The position numbers and the translations under genes were made by a program. A stretch of 64,000 bases of DNA from NCBI GenBank assembly GCA_037903355.1, contig JBAJFE010000014.1, positions 2,666,001 through 2,730,000 on the forward strand. The letters run 5' to 3'. This document shows, in pieces, positions 50,661 through 63,618 of this stretch; position 1 is the first letter of the stretch, and each line of letters begins with the position of its first letter. A model generated the notes under the pieces. It was given only the letters and a program-made list of their open reading frames with translations. It was not told the origin of the DNA and ran no database searches. The stretch is from Trichuris trichiura (taxonomy: Eukaryota > Nematoda > Enoplea > Trichinellida > Trichuridae).

Positions 50661-53600
50661 ACAGCTCCGCGACGCCACTGCCTTTTCGTTAATTCTTCAA
50701 ACAAATCTGTTTCCTTTTATTAATTTCTACTTACGCATCTTATAGCATTGCTAGAAGATTAGTTTTTTGCTGTTTGATCGCAGGTATTAGTCACCGGACG
50801 TTTGACTTGAACATTAATAAAGTTTAGTGTGACTTTGTAGCGTAAGCAATCAATCTTTATCTCGGTAACATTTTAATCGTTGTTGACTTAAAAGATGCTT
50901 GCTCTTCTGTGACCAATGCTACTTACTCTGTTCTTCCGGGCGTGGCAAAGAGGGAATAATTAAAACGGTCGAAGTAGACTAGTTCCAACTCTTTTTCGCT
51001 TTGACATTTGATAGAAGGACTAGGCGCGAATGAGTTTTTCCTATCTCATGAGCCGCTTACAAATAACTTTAAATTTTTCTGAAGATTGATTTACTTTATC
51101 TTTTTTGCGCCTTCTTTGGCAGCTCCGTGTTTTGAGGAAATATTTTTCTAATGAGTGAATAATTTTAATGTTTTGTTGAGCTAATTCATACACTTTTGTA
51201 CACATCTAATTAACGCAGCTGACGTATTGTGCACTATTTGCCCCGAAAAATACAGCAGTCGAAAGAAGCGGACAATGGAGTGCAGGTACATTTTGGAAAT
51301 TTCGCCAAAGATGGTGAATGGACAATGACCAGTACTTTTGCGTCACAGTGCGACGCCACGTGATTCGTCAATGACGCTCTAAAAACTAGACAATTTTAGC
51401 GAAGATGTCCTCACTTGTCCACTGTATTCTGCGGGACTATCACCCACTGAGTACCAAGCTTACTTAGCCTTCGAAACTTTCATTCGCTAGAAAGTGTACA
51501 GATCTCAACTAGCCTTCGAAAATATCTCCCGCAGATTCATCAACTGTCGTACGCGAAGGACGATGATCTATTCGCTTGTTAAGCTTTAGGAAAGATGTGT
51601 ACTCCTTTTTCCAGCAGGACCTTCTTTGCCAGCTAAAAATAATGCATGCATAACAGCAGAAGTGAAAGAACTGTATGGCAATGGATGGCCTACAAACAGG
51701 ACAGTGTAGACTACGGTAGGTTTTTGTTGCAGGCCATACTTTTCTGCGCTTATCTAAGCTTAAAAAGAAATATAAGCTTTATGCGTAGTCTTAGGCATAG
51801 GTAAGTGCAGAACAAGATGGCCGACATTTTTCAGAAATATACCTGCGCTTCGTTGTTCACTTCCGTCGACTAATGCAATTTTGTGGGCAAGTAGTATAAA
51901 ATACCCAACTATTTATACCTAACTAACAGAGGGTGAAAGTAGCTTTTAATATTGCTCAAACTTCATACAGTTTAACTTTCCGTAGCAAGTGAACGTATGC
52001 CTTCCCGCCTGTTGTAACTAAGGTGCAAAACTTTTGCCTATGAAACGGCAAAAGGGAAACAGCGATAGGAAACGATGCCTTTGTGAACTGACATTTTATG
52101 CCGACGAGTAGAGTGGATATCTTGGTCTGCTGCTTCATTAAATTGTGTATAGCTCAATAGGAACAACCAATAATATTGCATGTGCTCAACAAATTCAGGG
52201 TTAGGGACGAAAATACGGTGTAAAGTGTGGCCTTGTGGTAGTTCTGCATTGGCACCTAGATAAAGAATGTATTTGAGTAGAGGCGTTATTATACCGGGGT
52301 TGTTCGAAATTAGTGATCTAAAAAACAAGTCCCGCCTCTGATCAAATACAATCTTTATCTAGAAGATACCAATCCACAACTGCCACGTGGCCTAACCTTA
52401 GAGCGTATTTTCAATCCATTCAAAATTTTGACCGCTACCGACAAATGTGAATACTCGCCTGCAGTTTGAAAATCGGCACGGCCTCAGATATAGCACAGTA
52501 ATCGAACTGGGCCCTTTTTTGGCCGTCCGGTTAGACTAGATTTTCAGAGTTCTATGAAGTGCACTGAGCACGACAGTGCCGGAGGAATTGATCTAGGGCG
52601 AACACCCTGATCAAAAAGATCAGCGCGAAGGTATTTCGGCTGAAAACTGCCGGCTATCATATGTGCCATGGTTCCAATTCAGAATCGCAGCAAAATCGCT
52701 ATCAAGGATGGAGAATATATTTTTGAAAGGATCATATTACGTCACTTGCAAATCAACTGGTGGGTAAAAACACGTTGGTGAGAGAAGTGCGTCAAGGTTT
52801 TAGTAGCACTGCTAATTCGCCCGCATCGACAACAGGATGCTGTGGTCCCCAGAATCAGCTTGACCTCAATGGTCTGCATACGCGTTGGCCTTGATGGTGG
52901 CATACGTTCTGACATCTTTTTGCATTACTACACGCTTTTTCGATTTGTTCAAACCCTTGTCCCTGATAGGTACTAGATAACCTCTCTCGTCGCTTCATTA
53001 AAGCTGTTCTTTCTTCTTACCTGAATGATATTATATTGAGCTCTTCGGCACACATAAAGCATATATAAACTTTCGAACGCCGGCACCGTTCGATCATCAG
53101 ATATACACAGATGGTAATGGAACATGTTAACTCTGAAACCTTTGATAAAATAGCAAGGTAGCGATTAGTCGTTTCAATTAATAGCTGCCACCAGTCTATC
53201 GATTTTCCACTTCTTTTTTGTCTACGAACTGATTTCCATCAAAAAGAAGGAGCCCTTGCTCACAAAAAAGGAACTATTGCCAATACCTTATCGGGTAATC
53301 TGCACTCAAAAAAGACAAATAGTCAAGCAGAAACTATCAGCAAGGCCAGCTCAATGTTCTTCGGAATAAGTGGTTTAACATTTCAAATGCAAACAGAGAT
53401 ATGTTTAATCAATTGCGCAAATAAATACTCTATTTGAGAATCACTAGAGTAAACATTGAGTCACGCATGAAGTATTTCAAACTTTAACGTAACGTATTTT
53501 TTACAAAGAGGACAACAACAAAATACGTCATGGTAATCGAGGAGAACAATAGCGACTTGGCTAATAAATTGCTTCTTTAAACTCATGCCGCCACTAGCTA

Positions 53601-54711
53601 AAAGCGCTCAACCAGCCGATCTGAAAAGCTTGTGCATGACCGTTACGCAAAAATGCATTCAGTGATCGTGGTAGCGAAGTAAATAGTATTAAACCCTGCA
53701 AATCGCATGCGGGTAATGTATACTGTGACAATGTCAAATACTTTCCGCCCGGTTAAACTAGTCTTACGTAGGGTTCTTTAAATGCCGGTTGAAGCAAGAA
53801 TTGATTACCAGCTGGCACTGTTAAAGTGAATAATGGCATTCGGAGCGTTCCTGTGAATTAGACTTTTCAAAATGCGCCTGTGAATAGAGCGGGTATCGTA
53901 AAGTAGCCTTCCTGGCCCTGATGAGATGCTGCCTGTGAATGAATATGGATAATCGTTAGAATATGACGTTTTTGCCTACAACTAACGCCGTTGGGCAGTT
54001 GTCTGGTTCGTGTGACACGTACAATTTTTGTGACTCATCGATTAGATCGATTTCTTGATTGTCCGTTCCTTTCAGTGACAGCTGTCACTTGAGGCGATCG
54101 CCCACCTTGGGAGAGACTTTCTGTTTGTCCTGACCGTTGTTTGATATTTAGTTGGGCATTGAAAGGTTCAGCTATCGGTCGGTTGTTTCTCTGCGAAAGT
54201 TATTGCAATGAGAATTGATCGTTTCACTGCAGGCGAAAGTCGCAATTCTTTTTCGTAGCGCCAAACGTCGGAGGATCGGTGAACGCACCCTCGAGATTTG
54301 GTACGTTGGAAATGCAGAACCGTAGGCTATTTCTTGCTCATTTCCCGACTGCACGCGTTGTCGATCTTAGCGGTCACGCAAAAACGTCTCGCCCGTTCGT
54401 TCGCTTGATTTTTTTTCCCTTTCCGAATAGCCTCGTTTGATTTAGCAAGTTCGAGATGATTTAAAATGTTGTGAACTAACTTTTTCGTATAATACACGTT
54501 TTGTGGACGAAGATTACTTTTTATCCCAAAAATTTTGGCCTCAAAGTTACGCTTAAGGGCTTGCAGATAGTTAGGCTTTAGCCTAATTGTAAGTGCTACA
54601 TTTTTTAGCTACAAGGGAATGCTTGCAACTCATGGCAATGGAACACCATGGAGAAGAGTCTTCCCCTTATTTTCAGGTACTGTGTTATCATTAAACCGAA
54701 TTGATTGAAAG
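50661..54711. other. Intergenic, includes a mariner relic
   Basis: Apart from the mariner relic (listed separately) and a perfect palindrome at 54074-54089, I recognise nothing. The missing first exons of the ADAM gene (signal peptide and prodomain) should lie in this region, but I could not identify them. Confidence 0.4.
51290..51610 (+). pseudogene. Degenerate mariner-type transposase fragment
   Basis: With frame changes the plus strand shows the C-terminal part of a mariner transposase: FVNDALKTRQF, then EDVLTCPLYSAGLSPTEYQA (family form: HPPYSPDLAPSDYHLF), and later KDDDLFAC and ALGKMC (family form: GIxxLxxRW). Several stops and frameshifts are present. It is an old, dead copy; the terminal repeats were not found. 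Confidence 0.7.
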
Positions 54712-57700
54712 AAACGGCTTATCTATTGTCTTTAAGCGGATTCGACGTGAAACAGTCTCCATAGCTAAGGTGCCCGACTATTATGCAAAGTATGTTAGTG
54801 ACCGACGGCTCTTCTTGGAACTGGCCATTGTCTTTGACTTGTCAATGTACGAGAAATATGGTCGAAACAAAGAAACCCTTAACGATCGAGCTACTCAAGT
54901 TGCCACCCTTGTTAACTCGGTTAGAATATTTCCTTTAGAAAAGACTGCTTGTACGAACGAAGTTTTTGCGTAGCTTACTGTTTTGCGTTCTTAAAAAGGC
55001 CAATTTATGCGCCTGGTTGAACTGTAACACCGTAATAGCCGTATCTATGCGGCGTTACTTCTTTCTTTGCGACGACCTTCAAAAGCTGAAAACTTTTGGC
55101 TTTCAGTCGGTGCCTTTTATCAAATTGATGTTAGGTCGCGACAGTAGATTCGCTTCCCGAGGTCGTCCTGATGATGTTTACACGGCAGTTGTTCGTCGTT
55201 TTCACCGCACCTTAATTTCTGTTACGAATAGCTGTTGTAGCCATCATTAGGCCATTCATTATGTGCTGCACTACGCGCTGGGCACGATTCACTGGCTCTG
55301 CAAACCGTAGTGTGTCAATTATTTTGCTCTAACAAGTATTTTGCTGCAATAGCTTGAGTTCTGAAACCACTAACGTCGATCGTAAGTGATCGCCAAGGAG
55401 AAGGGTCACCTAAACTTCGTATAAATGGATATTCGTGTTGACTTCCGGTGGTGTTGTCCTGCGTAAGCAGCGGTAGGAGTTTCCGGCGTCACTTTTTAGT
55501 TTTCTGCCTTTTTTGCAGCATTTTTCAGTTGCAATTTTTGCTTGTCAAGAATATCTTCATTATTGATCGTAAAGTACGATTTCAGCCGCGTGCATGGCAC
55601 GTTTCAAGCAGGTAGGTTCAAAGCTTAGTAGGCTTTTCAAAAGTCTAGTATTGACGGCCGTAGCTTTTTGTTTAGTAGAGAACAGCGACGTTGCTGGCAA
55701 AGAAAAGTTGTGATCAATAGTTGAATGATTAGAAATTATTGCAATACCACGCTGAAAAGAATACTCCGCAGATGCCGCGTAGCCGATCGCGGAACTGCAC
55801 TCTGAATTTTTGCCAGACTGAGAACTAGCCGAGTAATAGTGATGGAAGTTTGTGTTGTGCATGGCAGTGCTTGGAGAAATTTTCCTTTGTCTCATATCCG
55901 TGATAGCTTGCCCACGTAACGTCTGTTAGACGAAACAGCGTGAGATCTGCGCCTATGTGGTCATAGGATTACCCATTCGTTGATTTTCTTTTATTATAAA
56001 GAGCACGCTTGTGTTACGCAAGCGTGAGGTTTTTCTGTTAATTTAAATAAGAGGTTAAACAACAGCGGGCTCGGTTCCGTGAAGGACTATAAAATGATAC
56101 ACTTTGTTTCTTATGCTGTGCAATAAGCCAATCCTTTTCGTACCATTAGCTTGTTACCAGAAATTAAGGTTTTAGAAACTCCACAAAGTGTTTTTTTTAT
56201 TTTACTTCTCTATAAAGTCTCTCCTTAAAGACATACTGACTAGAGTGCATACTAATGCAGATCTAGTTGCGTTGCATGTACGCTTGAAAATGTTTTTGTT
56301 TTGTAATTTCACAGCTGACTTGCTCGATGTAATTTTTTTCCCAGTAGGGTTTTGGTATTTGCAACGCAATCTCATTAGACAAGTATCTGCCTAATACGTT
56401 TATTATCAAATGGAACCAATGCGTTTTGACTTGCGGAGGCATATATTGGGCTTGCCCGAGGTTTTCGCGTTATGATATTTGAATCTTGCTCTGTTAAGAC
56501 GCCGATTTTCTTGCTTGATAGGAAACGTGAGCTTTTAACGTCCCTTATAGCACGGCGGATGGATATTCGGTTAGTCAGCATTTCCATTTCAATCCATTCG
56601 GATGAAATGTGTTAAGAAGCTGAGCGTAATTGAAAGTCGATATTCTCGTAAACAGAGCTTTATAACAGGCCCATATTGCTTTATATTTTTTGTTTCACAG
56701 CCGTTGTTCGTTTTTGTCGTCGGCAGTGACTGTGACTGGGCAAAATAAATGCCATATCGCGCGAACGAGAAAACAGTCACTAGTGAGACAATGGAACTAA
56801 TTATGTATCGTGAGAATGGGGCTCTCGGAACGACCTTCCCGCTAATTTTTATGGGAATTTTTACTCAGTAGCGTGTGTGTATATGTACGCCAGTGTAGGA
56901 ATGAGTGCTGCAGGTTACGATATCGGAGTTTGTTGCTCAACGTACTCCAAGACTTTAGGGCTTCTACTTCCTTGTCAATTTTGATCCAAGTACCGTGTTA
57001 TTATTATATACGTGGCTTATATTTTCATAGTAGATCTTCAGATTCACGGGTTTGGCCTGTTGGATGTATCTGTAAGTAAACTTCAAAGTGCCCTACCAAC
57101 GGATGGATGAGCAAATTGTAAGAGAAAATACAGAACAATTTGTATACCGTACGTTTCGGAACTGCTCGTGTCCCGTCGTCAGCAGTGTTGGGGAGAAGGT
57201 GTTTATTCAGTAAGGGGTTTATATAGCGCATGGGTACAATGGGTGTTTGATTAGTTGGGTAGGGCGCAGCATTGGAATTTATTAATCGGCGCAGCCCATA
57301 CTTCACTAACCTCCACGCCATTGTCGTGATTGATAGTGGAGTTGCTCTGGATGTACAGAGCCACCTTAATACGCCTAAGATGTAATAAGTTTTCGTGGCA
57401 TATGATCTTCGGGTGCGGGTCGAGTGTGCACCGAGATGCGTGCTCAACGATCACTGAGGCACTTATCGCGTTTTCCATGGCTTTTCGAGGGTCCGTTGTC
57501 GGTGGACGCCCTCAGCCGGTGGCCTGTACCCTATTGAGTCTTCGTTCGGCGTTCTTGTATGTCAACACATTCTTCATGTGTTGCCCGAATCTCTTAAGTA
57601 AAGTGTTGCCCGTTTCTCCTATGTAGGAGGCGTTGCAACCATACTTTATCTGGTAAACGACACCGGGTCTGCTGTCAAAAGGAACCTTGATCCTGTCATT

Positions 57701-60700
57701 TCTCACAATCGAACGAAGATTACATGAACTTTCAAATCTCACGTTGAAATTTAAGGAGCGCCCCAGTCTCCTGATTCGTTCACTTAAACCACTGTAGTAG
57801 GGAAGGAGCAGCACCGGGCGTTGTTGGTTATCAGGCGGGGATGGTGATGAAGGTTTATTTTGTTGGCATTGTTTAATAATGGAATTGATGAATTTACTGG
57901 GGTATCCGTTACTGCATAGTGTGTTATAAATGTGTCTTAATTCTGTATTTAAATGTTCGGGGTCACAAACCGTTAGGGCCCTGTCAACCATCCCTTTAAC
58001 TATACCTCTTTTAAATGAAATGGAGTGATGGGAAGAGAAGTTTAGGTGCCGGTCCGAGTGGGTGGGTTTCCTATAAACTGTTGTTTTTAACTTATTCCCT
58101 TGTTTAATGACTAAGACATCTAGAAAAGGGAGTTTACAATTATTTTCCTTCTCAATGGTTAGCGTTATCTGGTTGGGGAAGAGACTATTCAGGTGTTCCA
58201 AGAGAGTTTCTTCACTGCCTGATTTTATGACGGCAAAGATGTCGTCTACATATCTTTTGAAAATGATAGGAGGGGCACAGTCTTGCAGAGTGCTGAAGGC
58301 TTTTTCTTCGGGATGTTCCATGACGATCTCCGCAAGTATGGGGGAGAGTGGACTGCCCATAGGCGCACCGTCCTTTTGTGAGAAGAAACTATCCTGGAAT
58401 CTGAAGTAGTTGCCCTCGTGCATGCAGAACGACACTAATTTAACTATGTGGGTGGGGTTTAATTTCGTCCTCTGCAAGATGGTGTCGTCCGCATCTAACA
58501 GAGTTTGAAGCAAGTTGATGGTATATTTTATGGGAACGCTTGTGAAAAGGTCTTTTACATCGTAACTGACCATGATGTCACCGGGCCGCATTTTTATGTC
58601 TTTTAGTGTGGAACAAAATTCTTTACAATTTTTAACATTGGAATCGCGTTTACCGGTTAGGGGTTGGATTATAGTTTTTAGATATGAACAAAGTCTTGAG
58701 GTGACACTATTAATGCTGGAGACAACTGGTCTTAGAGGGACCCCTGGTTTGTGGATTTTGGGAAGGCCGTAAAGTTCAGGACACTTAGTGTTACTGATTT
58801 ATGAGAGACTACGGTTTATTTTAAAAATAATTGGGTTTTGGGGTTCATTGGCGAAGGAGTCTAACATATTTTGTCTGTGTCTGTGTCTAGTCTAACATAA
58901 AAGACATCCTGTCTTTGGCTTATATTTTTCCAATGTTACTCTCACGAGCGATCGCTTTCGATTGAAGCGCAGATGACGCTGCGAGACCTGTTTAATGATT
59001 GCAGGGCTTTCTTAACTGTCTTTTCTGCTGGATCCGCTGTTTGTATTGGGTTTCCTTTGACTAGGTCAAATTGCTCGCCTGAAATAGAGCTTTGCAACCA
59101 TTGAAGTAAGCATCTTGAATTCGGGAAGGTAAAGACGATATCTTTGATCCTGTTTTGCCAAGCTGGAAAGGGAAAATTCTGCATGCCAGTCAGTTTCCAG
59201 CTTTTTTGTTTAGAAAGATTACGGTTAAGTTGACGTTTTGGCGCATTTAGTCGATCAAATAGTGTGCGCTGGTTGGCACTTTTCTGTTTATCATTGGTAA
59301 CCACTTCGCTTAACTACCGCGATTAACTGTAAGCATTAGATATTGTCTGTGCTTATTTAAAAATGTTTAAATAAACGTGTCAAAAACATTAGTGAAGCTT
59401 TTCAGACCTTTTGTTTTATCACGCAATTCTCGAAGTAACGTGTGAAAGTTTATTGCGCGTTTCTTGAAGATAGGCTGTGCCTAAGTAATTTTAGTAAAAG
59501 AAATAAATGAATATTGTGACGTTATGGCTGTCAAGTGTGCCTTTTGTTTTTTATTGTGTCGTTGAGAAAAAGCTGTTTCAGATTTTTCAACCACTGAACA
59601 TCCATGTTGCTCTTGTTGGGATAGAAATATTGTCGAGCCAGAATGGATTTCCAGTACGCGAGAATGGAGAAGACGCCCTAAGGGATTTCGTGCATTACAG
59701 GCATCACGCCCTTTTGCATCGTATACCAAACGATGTTGCTGTGCTGATCACGTGCGTGTCCACCTTTCTTTATCTTTCTAATTTTTCCTCTCTTATCTTT
59801 TCCAGGAGCACGCAATTCAGAACCGGTGTCGTAGGCAAAGGTTTGCAGGGAACTATATGCTCAGCAAAATCGTCTGGTGCAGTCGTGCTGGTGATACTTT
59901 TCGCGTTGCCTCTGTCTTTTCGTTCGAATGAAACATCCATTTTTGAACAGGATCACAGTCACGACGTTTACGCGATCGCAACAACGATTGCTCATGAAAT
60001 TGGTCACAATTTCGGCATGATGCATGACACGAAAAAGTGCGAATGCCCTTCCGTAGGTTGCATAATGGCTCCAATAACAGGGTAGTCACCATTCATTAAG
60101 AGGGATGAAGAATTGTTTATCAAATTTTTAAGTGCATCACATTCCATTCATTGGTCGTCCTGCAGCCTCGAGTACCTCGCTTGGAGTTTGAATCACGGCG
60201 GCGATGCGTGTCTGCTCAATGAGCCTCGGGCAATTGTTAACGGACCCTTGTGCGGAAACGGGTTTGTCGAAGATCATGAGCAGTGCGACTGCGGTCTACC
60301 TCACGTATGCGATAACCCTTGCTGCGATCCGACGACGTGCAAGCTTAAGCAAGGTGCTGCTTGCGCCACTGGCGATTGCTGCAATTTGTCCACTTGTCAA
60401 GTTGAAAGAGAATCTTTCCCATCTTGTTGATTTGAAGTCCAATGTTTTCAGCTGAAGGAAACGGCGTCGGTTTGTCGGCCCGAACTCGGTGAATGTGACT
60501 TGCCGGAGTACTGCGATGGCAAGACTGAGTATTGTCCTAAGGACACTCATAAGCATGATGGAATCCCTTGTGCCGATGGAAAAGTAAACTAGCTGAGATG
60601 ATCAACCGACCCAGTGACAAATCGTTACGATTGATTGTAGGCTTGGTGCGCTAATGGTCAGTGCGGATCGTTAGAAGCGCGCTGTAAGCTCCTTTGGGGT

Positions 60701-63618
60701 GACAGTGGGCTTCCTGCTCACCACTTATGCTATTCTATGAATGGGGATGGTGGCCCGAATGGTAACTGTGGAATAAATCGGTACAACGATACTTTCCTGA
60801 AATGCCTGCCACAGTATGAATGTTCCCGATTGAACAGCACTTCACTTGTACTCAGTCTTGCAGGGACATGAAATGCGGATTGCTTCAATGCGATCACAAG
60901 AACGAAAGAACGAACTTCGGCTCCAAGTCGACTGTTTTAGTAGGCTCTGCGACTCTACGACATGGGTCTGCCACGTTCAGTTGTCAAACAGCATTGATCG
61001 ATATTGGTGACGATCGAGCCGATCCAGGTCTTGTTCCAAATGGTGCAGATTGCGGGCCTGGAAAGGTAGGGCCATTCTGTCTTAGCGCTTTTACTAGAGG
61101 AATGAGTGTTAAGCTGTTAACAGACTTTGGGCTTATGATTTATGCAAACTTTACTGGCGCGGTAAGTTGTAAAGCACCAGTTACAAAGGGTCAAAACTGT
61201 TATAAATCTTTATTTTGATTTTCTGTTGCTCATGTCATACTTTTCGCTACAATGAAGCATCGAACCTCACGTTTTTCCGCCCATAGAACTTCATCGAAGC
61301 GTAATAAGTTTTTCCCGCAGTCTTCGTTTGTTAAAACTTTGCCTATTTCAACGGATATATGTTTAGAGATGCAAGCTTCCGTTAGTCTTTTCTCGCTAAC
61401 GTTCTGCGCTGCACTGAGGAAATGCTTTAGTAAGAATCGTAGCTCTTAGTCTGTCCAACATCCAACACAACAGTATAACTGCCGATCCAACTTGATTATC
61501 CAAAGAATGTCGCCGTTGCGTCACCAGATAATTGCTACCGGAAGAGCGTGGCAACAACTCGCTGCGTATCAGCCTTTGAGCATATTAGCCTGATTTATAA
61601 CTTCGTGTTTCAAACATGTTTTTCGCTAGGTAACATCAGCTTAATGCTTTTGTTTTAGTGCTCAATTCGGGAAACCAAAATTTAAGTCCAACGTAAAGTA
61701 TGTAGCTTTTCGCCCTCACTTTTCCCTTAAAACAGACGAATGTCTGACGGAAGTTTCGTGTTCTGTGGTCAGCGGGATTCTTACAAACCCGCTTTCAATT
61801 ATATTTACATATTCCTACGTATCGAAAGTTATTAATACCGCCGATGACAGGATAGGGAAAGTCTTGAGAGCTCTGATACGTTGGCGAAAATTTATTTCCG
61901 TTAACAACGAGTTTACTTCGTCTTTGAACCTTTTTGGTTGGCTTCAAATCAATAACGGAAGCAGTCTTCTTTTGCTCGTTGAAATAGTCTTTTCCGCCAT
62001 GCATCTTCTGATTATTTCGGGGAGAAAAAGTTAAGATTATCTATTAAAGTATGAATATGTTCAACAGTATTTTTTATTTCGTTGTTGTAAAGTAAATTCT
62101 TACTTTTATAGATGTGCTTTCAACAAAAGTGTGTCACAGTTTCATCTGTGCAAACAGAAAATGCTTGTAAGGACGACTGCTACGGCTATGGGGTAAACAT
62201 TGTTTTCTCGTGCATGCTTACGCGTTTAACTTTATTTCCTTCAGACGTGCAATAATCTAGGACATTGTCACTGCATTGTTGGATACGGTGGCATTGATTG
62301 CAGCGTTCCAGGTCTTGGTGGCAGTGTCGACAGCGGTCCTGCTTCAGCCAGTGGTTTGTCTACTTTAATACATTCGTGTTGTAACTCACTTGTATTGTTT
62401 AGGCGGCGTGCATCCTGGTGTGGGTTTGGCAGTGTTCTTCTTCATTTTCTTACCTCTTCTGGGTATCATTATTGCGCTTCTATACCGTAAAGGATACGTA
62501 AAACTGTTTCGATTCAAGTATGTTTACATTTTTACTTCGGACGTATAGCTAATTCTTACTTTAGGACAGATAGGGTTTTAAAAGTATTCGACTTAAGAAG
62601 ATCACCGTCAAAAAGTTCGAAAATGCGCAAGGTATCTAAGTGGGTTAGCGATGGAAAAATGGTGACTTCAAAAGGCCCTCCAGGCGCAACAAGGTGTTTA
62701 CCTCCTCCTGCAACGGTCGTAGCTGCAACTTCACCTGCTTCGGCTTCACTTCCAGCAGTAGCGGCATCTGCGATTACGGAACTGAAGAGCAATGCTTCTG
62801 CAGCGCAAAAACCTGTTACAAATTCATCAGCTCCAATGCTTATGACTTTAAGTAATTTGCAGTCATCGACTTCAGCAGGACAATTCACCTTGACACCCGC
62901 TAGCACATTATTAAGAAGATCTAATTCACGGCCAAAAGTTCCAGCGCCACCTCGTCCACCGTCGCCTACGCGTCTGTCTGGCGAACGAGTATACTGTGAA
63001 ATAGGTTCAGTCCAGTCTATACCGCTGCAGTCTCATTCGAACGAGCTGAAGAGAGCTTTGAGCACTTTGCCTGTACCAGCAACAGTGATGCCTCAACGGC
63101 GCGCTCCGCCTCCTCCAGATTCGCCTAATATAGAACCGAAATGGTCGCGAAAGGTGGAACCAGTAGATGGTACTCAGACGAGCGTCAAAGACCGCCAAAA
63201 ATTGTTTGAATCCAAAGCTGGTAGTCTTCCGAAAGCAGTTGGTTTGGCACAAGCTCGTCTTGCTACCGAAAAAAAGGCATCCACTCTTGAAAGTAACCGT
63301 TCGAATGCAAAGTTATCAGGCGGCTCCAGTTCTTGCCATGGCTCTTTGAAGAGGAGTAGAAGCGCTGCTGGAAGTCAACGTCGTCCTCAGCAAGCTCCTC
63401 CGCCTCCGCCAAAGCTTAAAAAGGCGCTTTCGCCGAAAACACTTAAAGATATGAGCCGTGAAGAGGCGCTTAGAACGTTGGGTCCCGCAGGGAAAGAATC
63501 GATTGGTGTAACTACTTACGATCGCGCTGGTTGTTCCGCTTCGGAGAATAACTTCGGCTCCGGACGTGCCGTAGGCGGAAAGATAGCACAGCTTGCTGCC
63601 AAATTTTCAGGTGTTTAA
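54712..63618 (+). CDS. ADAM metalloprotease with transmembrane anchor and proline-rich tail (5' exons missing)
   Basis: Exons 54712-54919, 59582-59751, 59806-59890, 59951-60081, 60133-60400, 60452-60583, 60641-60813, 60864-61065, 62112-62192, 62245-62353, 62403-62517 and 62565-63618 keep one frame over about 908 residues. Order: furin-type site RIRR; M12B protease with [12 protein letters not shown] (three zinc His and the catalytic Glu present) and CIMAP Met-turn; disintegrin domain with ECDLPEYC; Cys-rich domain; EGF-like [11 protein letters not shown] helix [19 protein letters not shown]; cytoplasmic tail with SH3-type proline clusters ([29 protein letters not shown]). ADAMs shed membrane proteins and bind integrins. 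It is predicted active. The closest class is ADAM9/12/19-like. Signal peptide and prodomain exons were not found upstream. The 60-bp intron 59891-59950 is free of stops and in phase. Confidence 0.92.
57026..58916 (-). mobile_element. Penelope-like element copy C, 5'-truncated, in ADAM intron
   Basis: Flanked by a perfect 12-bp duplication GGCTTATATTTT (57014-57025 and 58917-58928). The minus strand carries the RT from just before [12 protein letters not shown] through [10 protein letters not shown], the GIY-YIG domain ([15 protein letters not shown]) and one pLTR at the 3' end (57026-57390). Coding is fairly intact over about 360 codons, but there is a stop near 58800 where copy B has Tyr and a frame break after the nuclease. 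The 5' end shows a filler of ACAGAC repeats and ATGTTAGACT twice, then the palindrome AAGACAGGATGTCTT. Autonomous activity is not possible. Confidence 0.92.
57142..57182 (-). ncRNA. Hammerhead-like motif in PLE copy C
   Basis: CTGACGA, C, GGGAC / loop ACGAGCA / GTTCC, GAAACGTACGGTATAC on the minus strand. One stem base pair changed relative to copy B from A-T to G-T, so the stem is kept by wobble. Confidence 0.5.
58942..59304 (-). other. Unassigned 120-codon open frame in ADAM intron
   Basis: The minus-strand frame has balanced, protein-like composition (for example [18 protein letters not shown] and [20 protein letters not shown]) and a standard ATG. It might be a remnant of a retroelement gag or of an older gene. 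I recognise no family and see no adjoining splice-linked exons. Confidence 0.25.
61066..62111. other. 1.05-kb ADAM intron with an unassigned open stretch
   Basis: The plus strand is open from about 61655 to 62034 in one frame with hydrophobic segments ([20 protein letters not shown] and [20 protein letters not shown]). It does not fit between the neighbouring ADAM exons, which join cleanly without it (GPGK to MCFQQKC). Unknown function, possibly a decayed nested gene. Confidence 0.4.

Larger units (their letters stand above)
54920..59581. other. 4.7-kb ADAM intron with nested PLE
   Basis: The intron opens with GTTAGA and closes with GTTTCAG. It contains PLE copy C (57026-58916) and several unassigned frames: a plus frame at 54966-55250, a serine-rich minus frame at 55560-55895 and a minus frame at 58942-59304. 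None is recognised as a gene. The target duplication GGCTTATATTTT fixes the original intron sequence. Confidence 0.75.

Noticed and set aside
52038..52328. 96-codon minus frame near the mariner relic
   Set aside because: No recognisable motif. The end GGTTGTTCGAAATTAGTGAT resembles mariner-like termini only loosely, without a matching inverted end.
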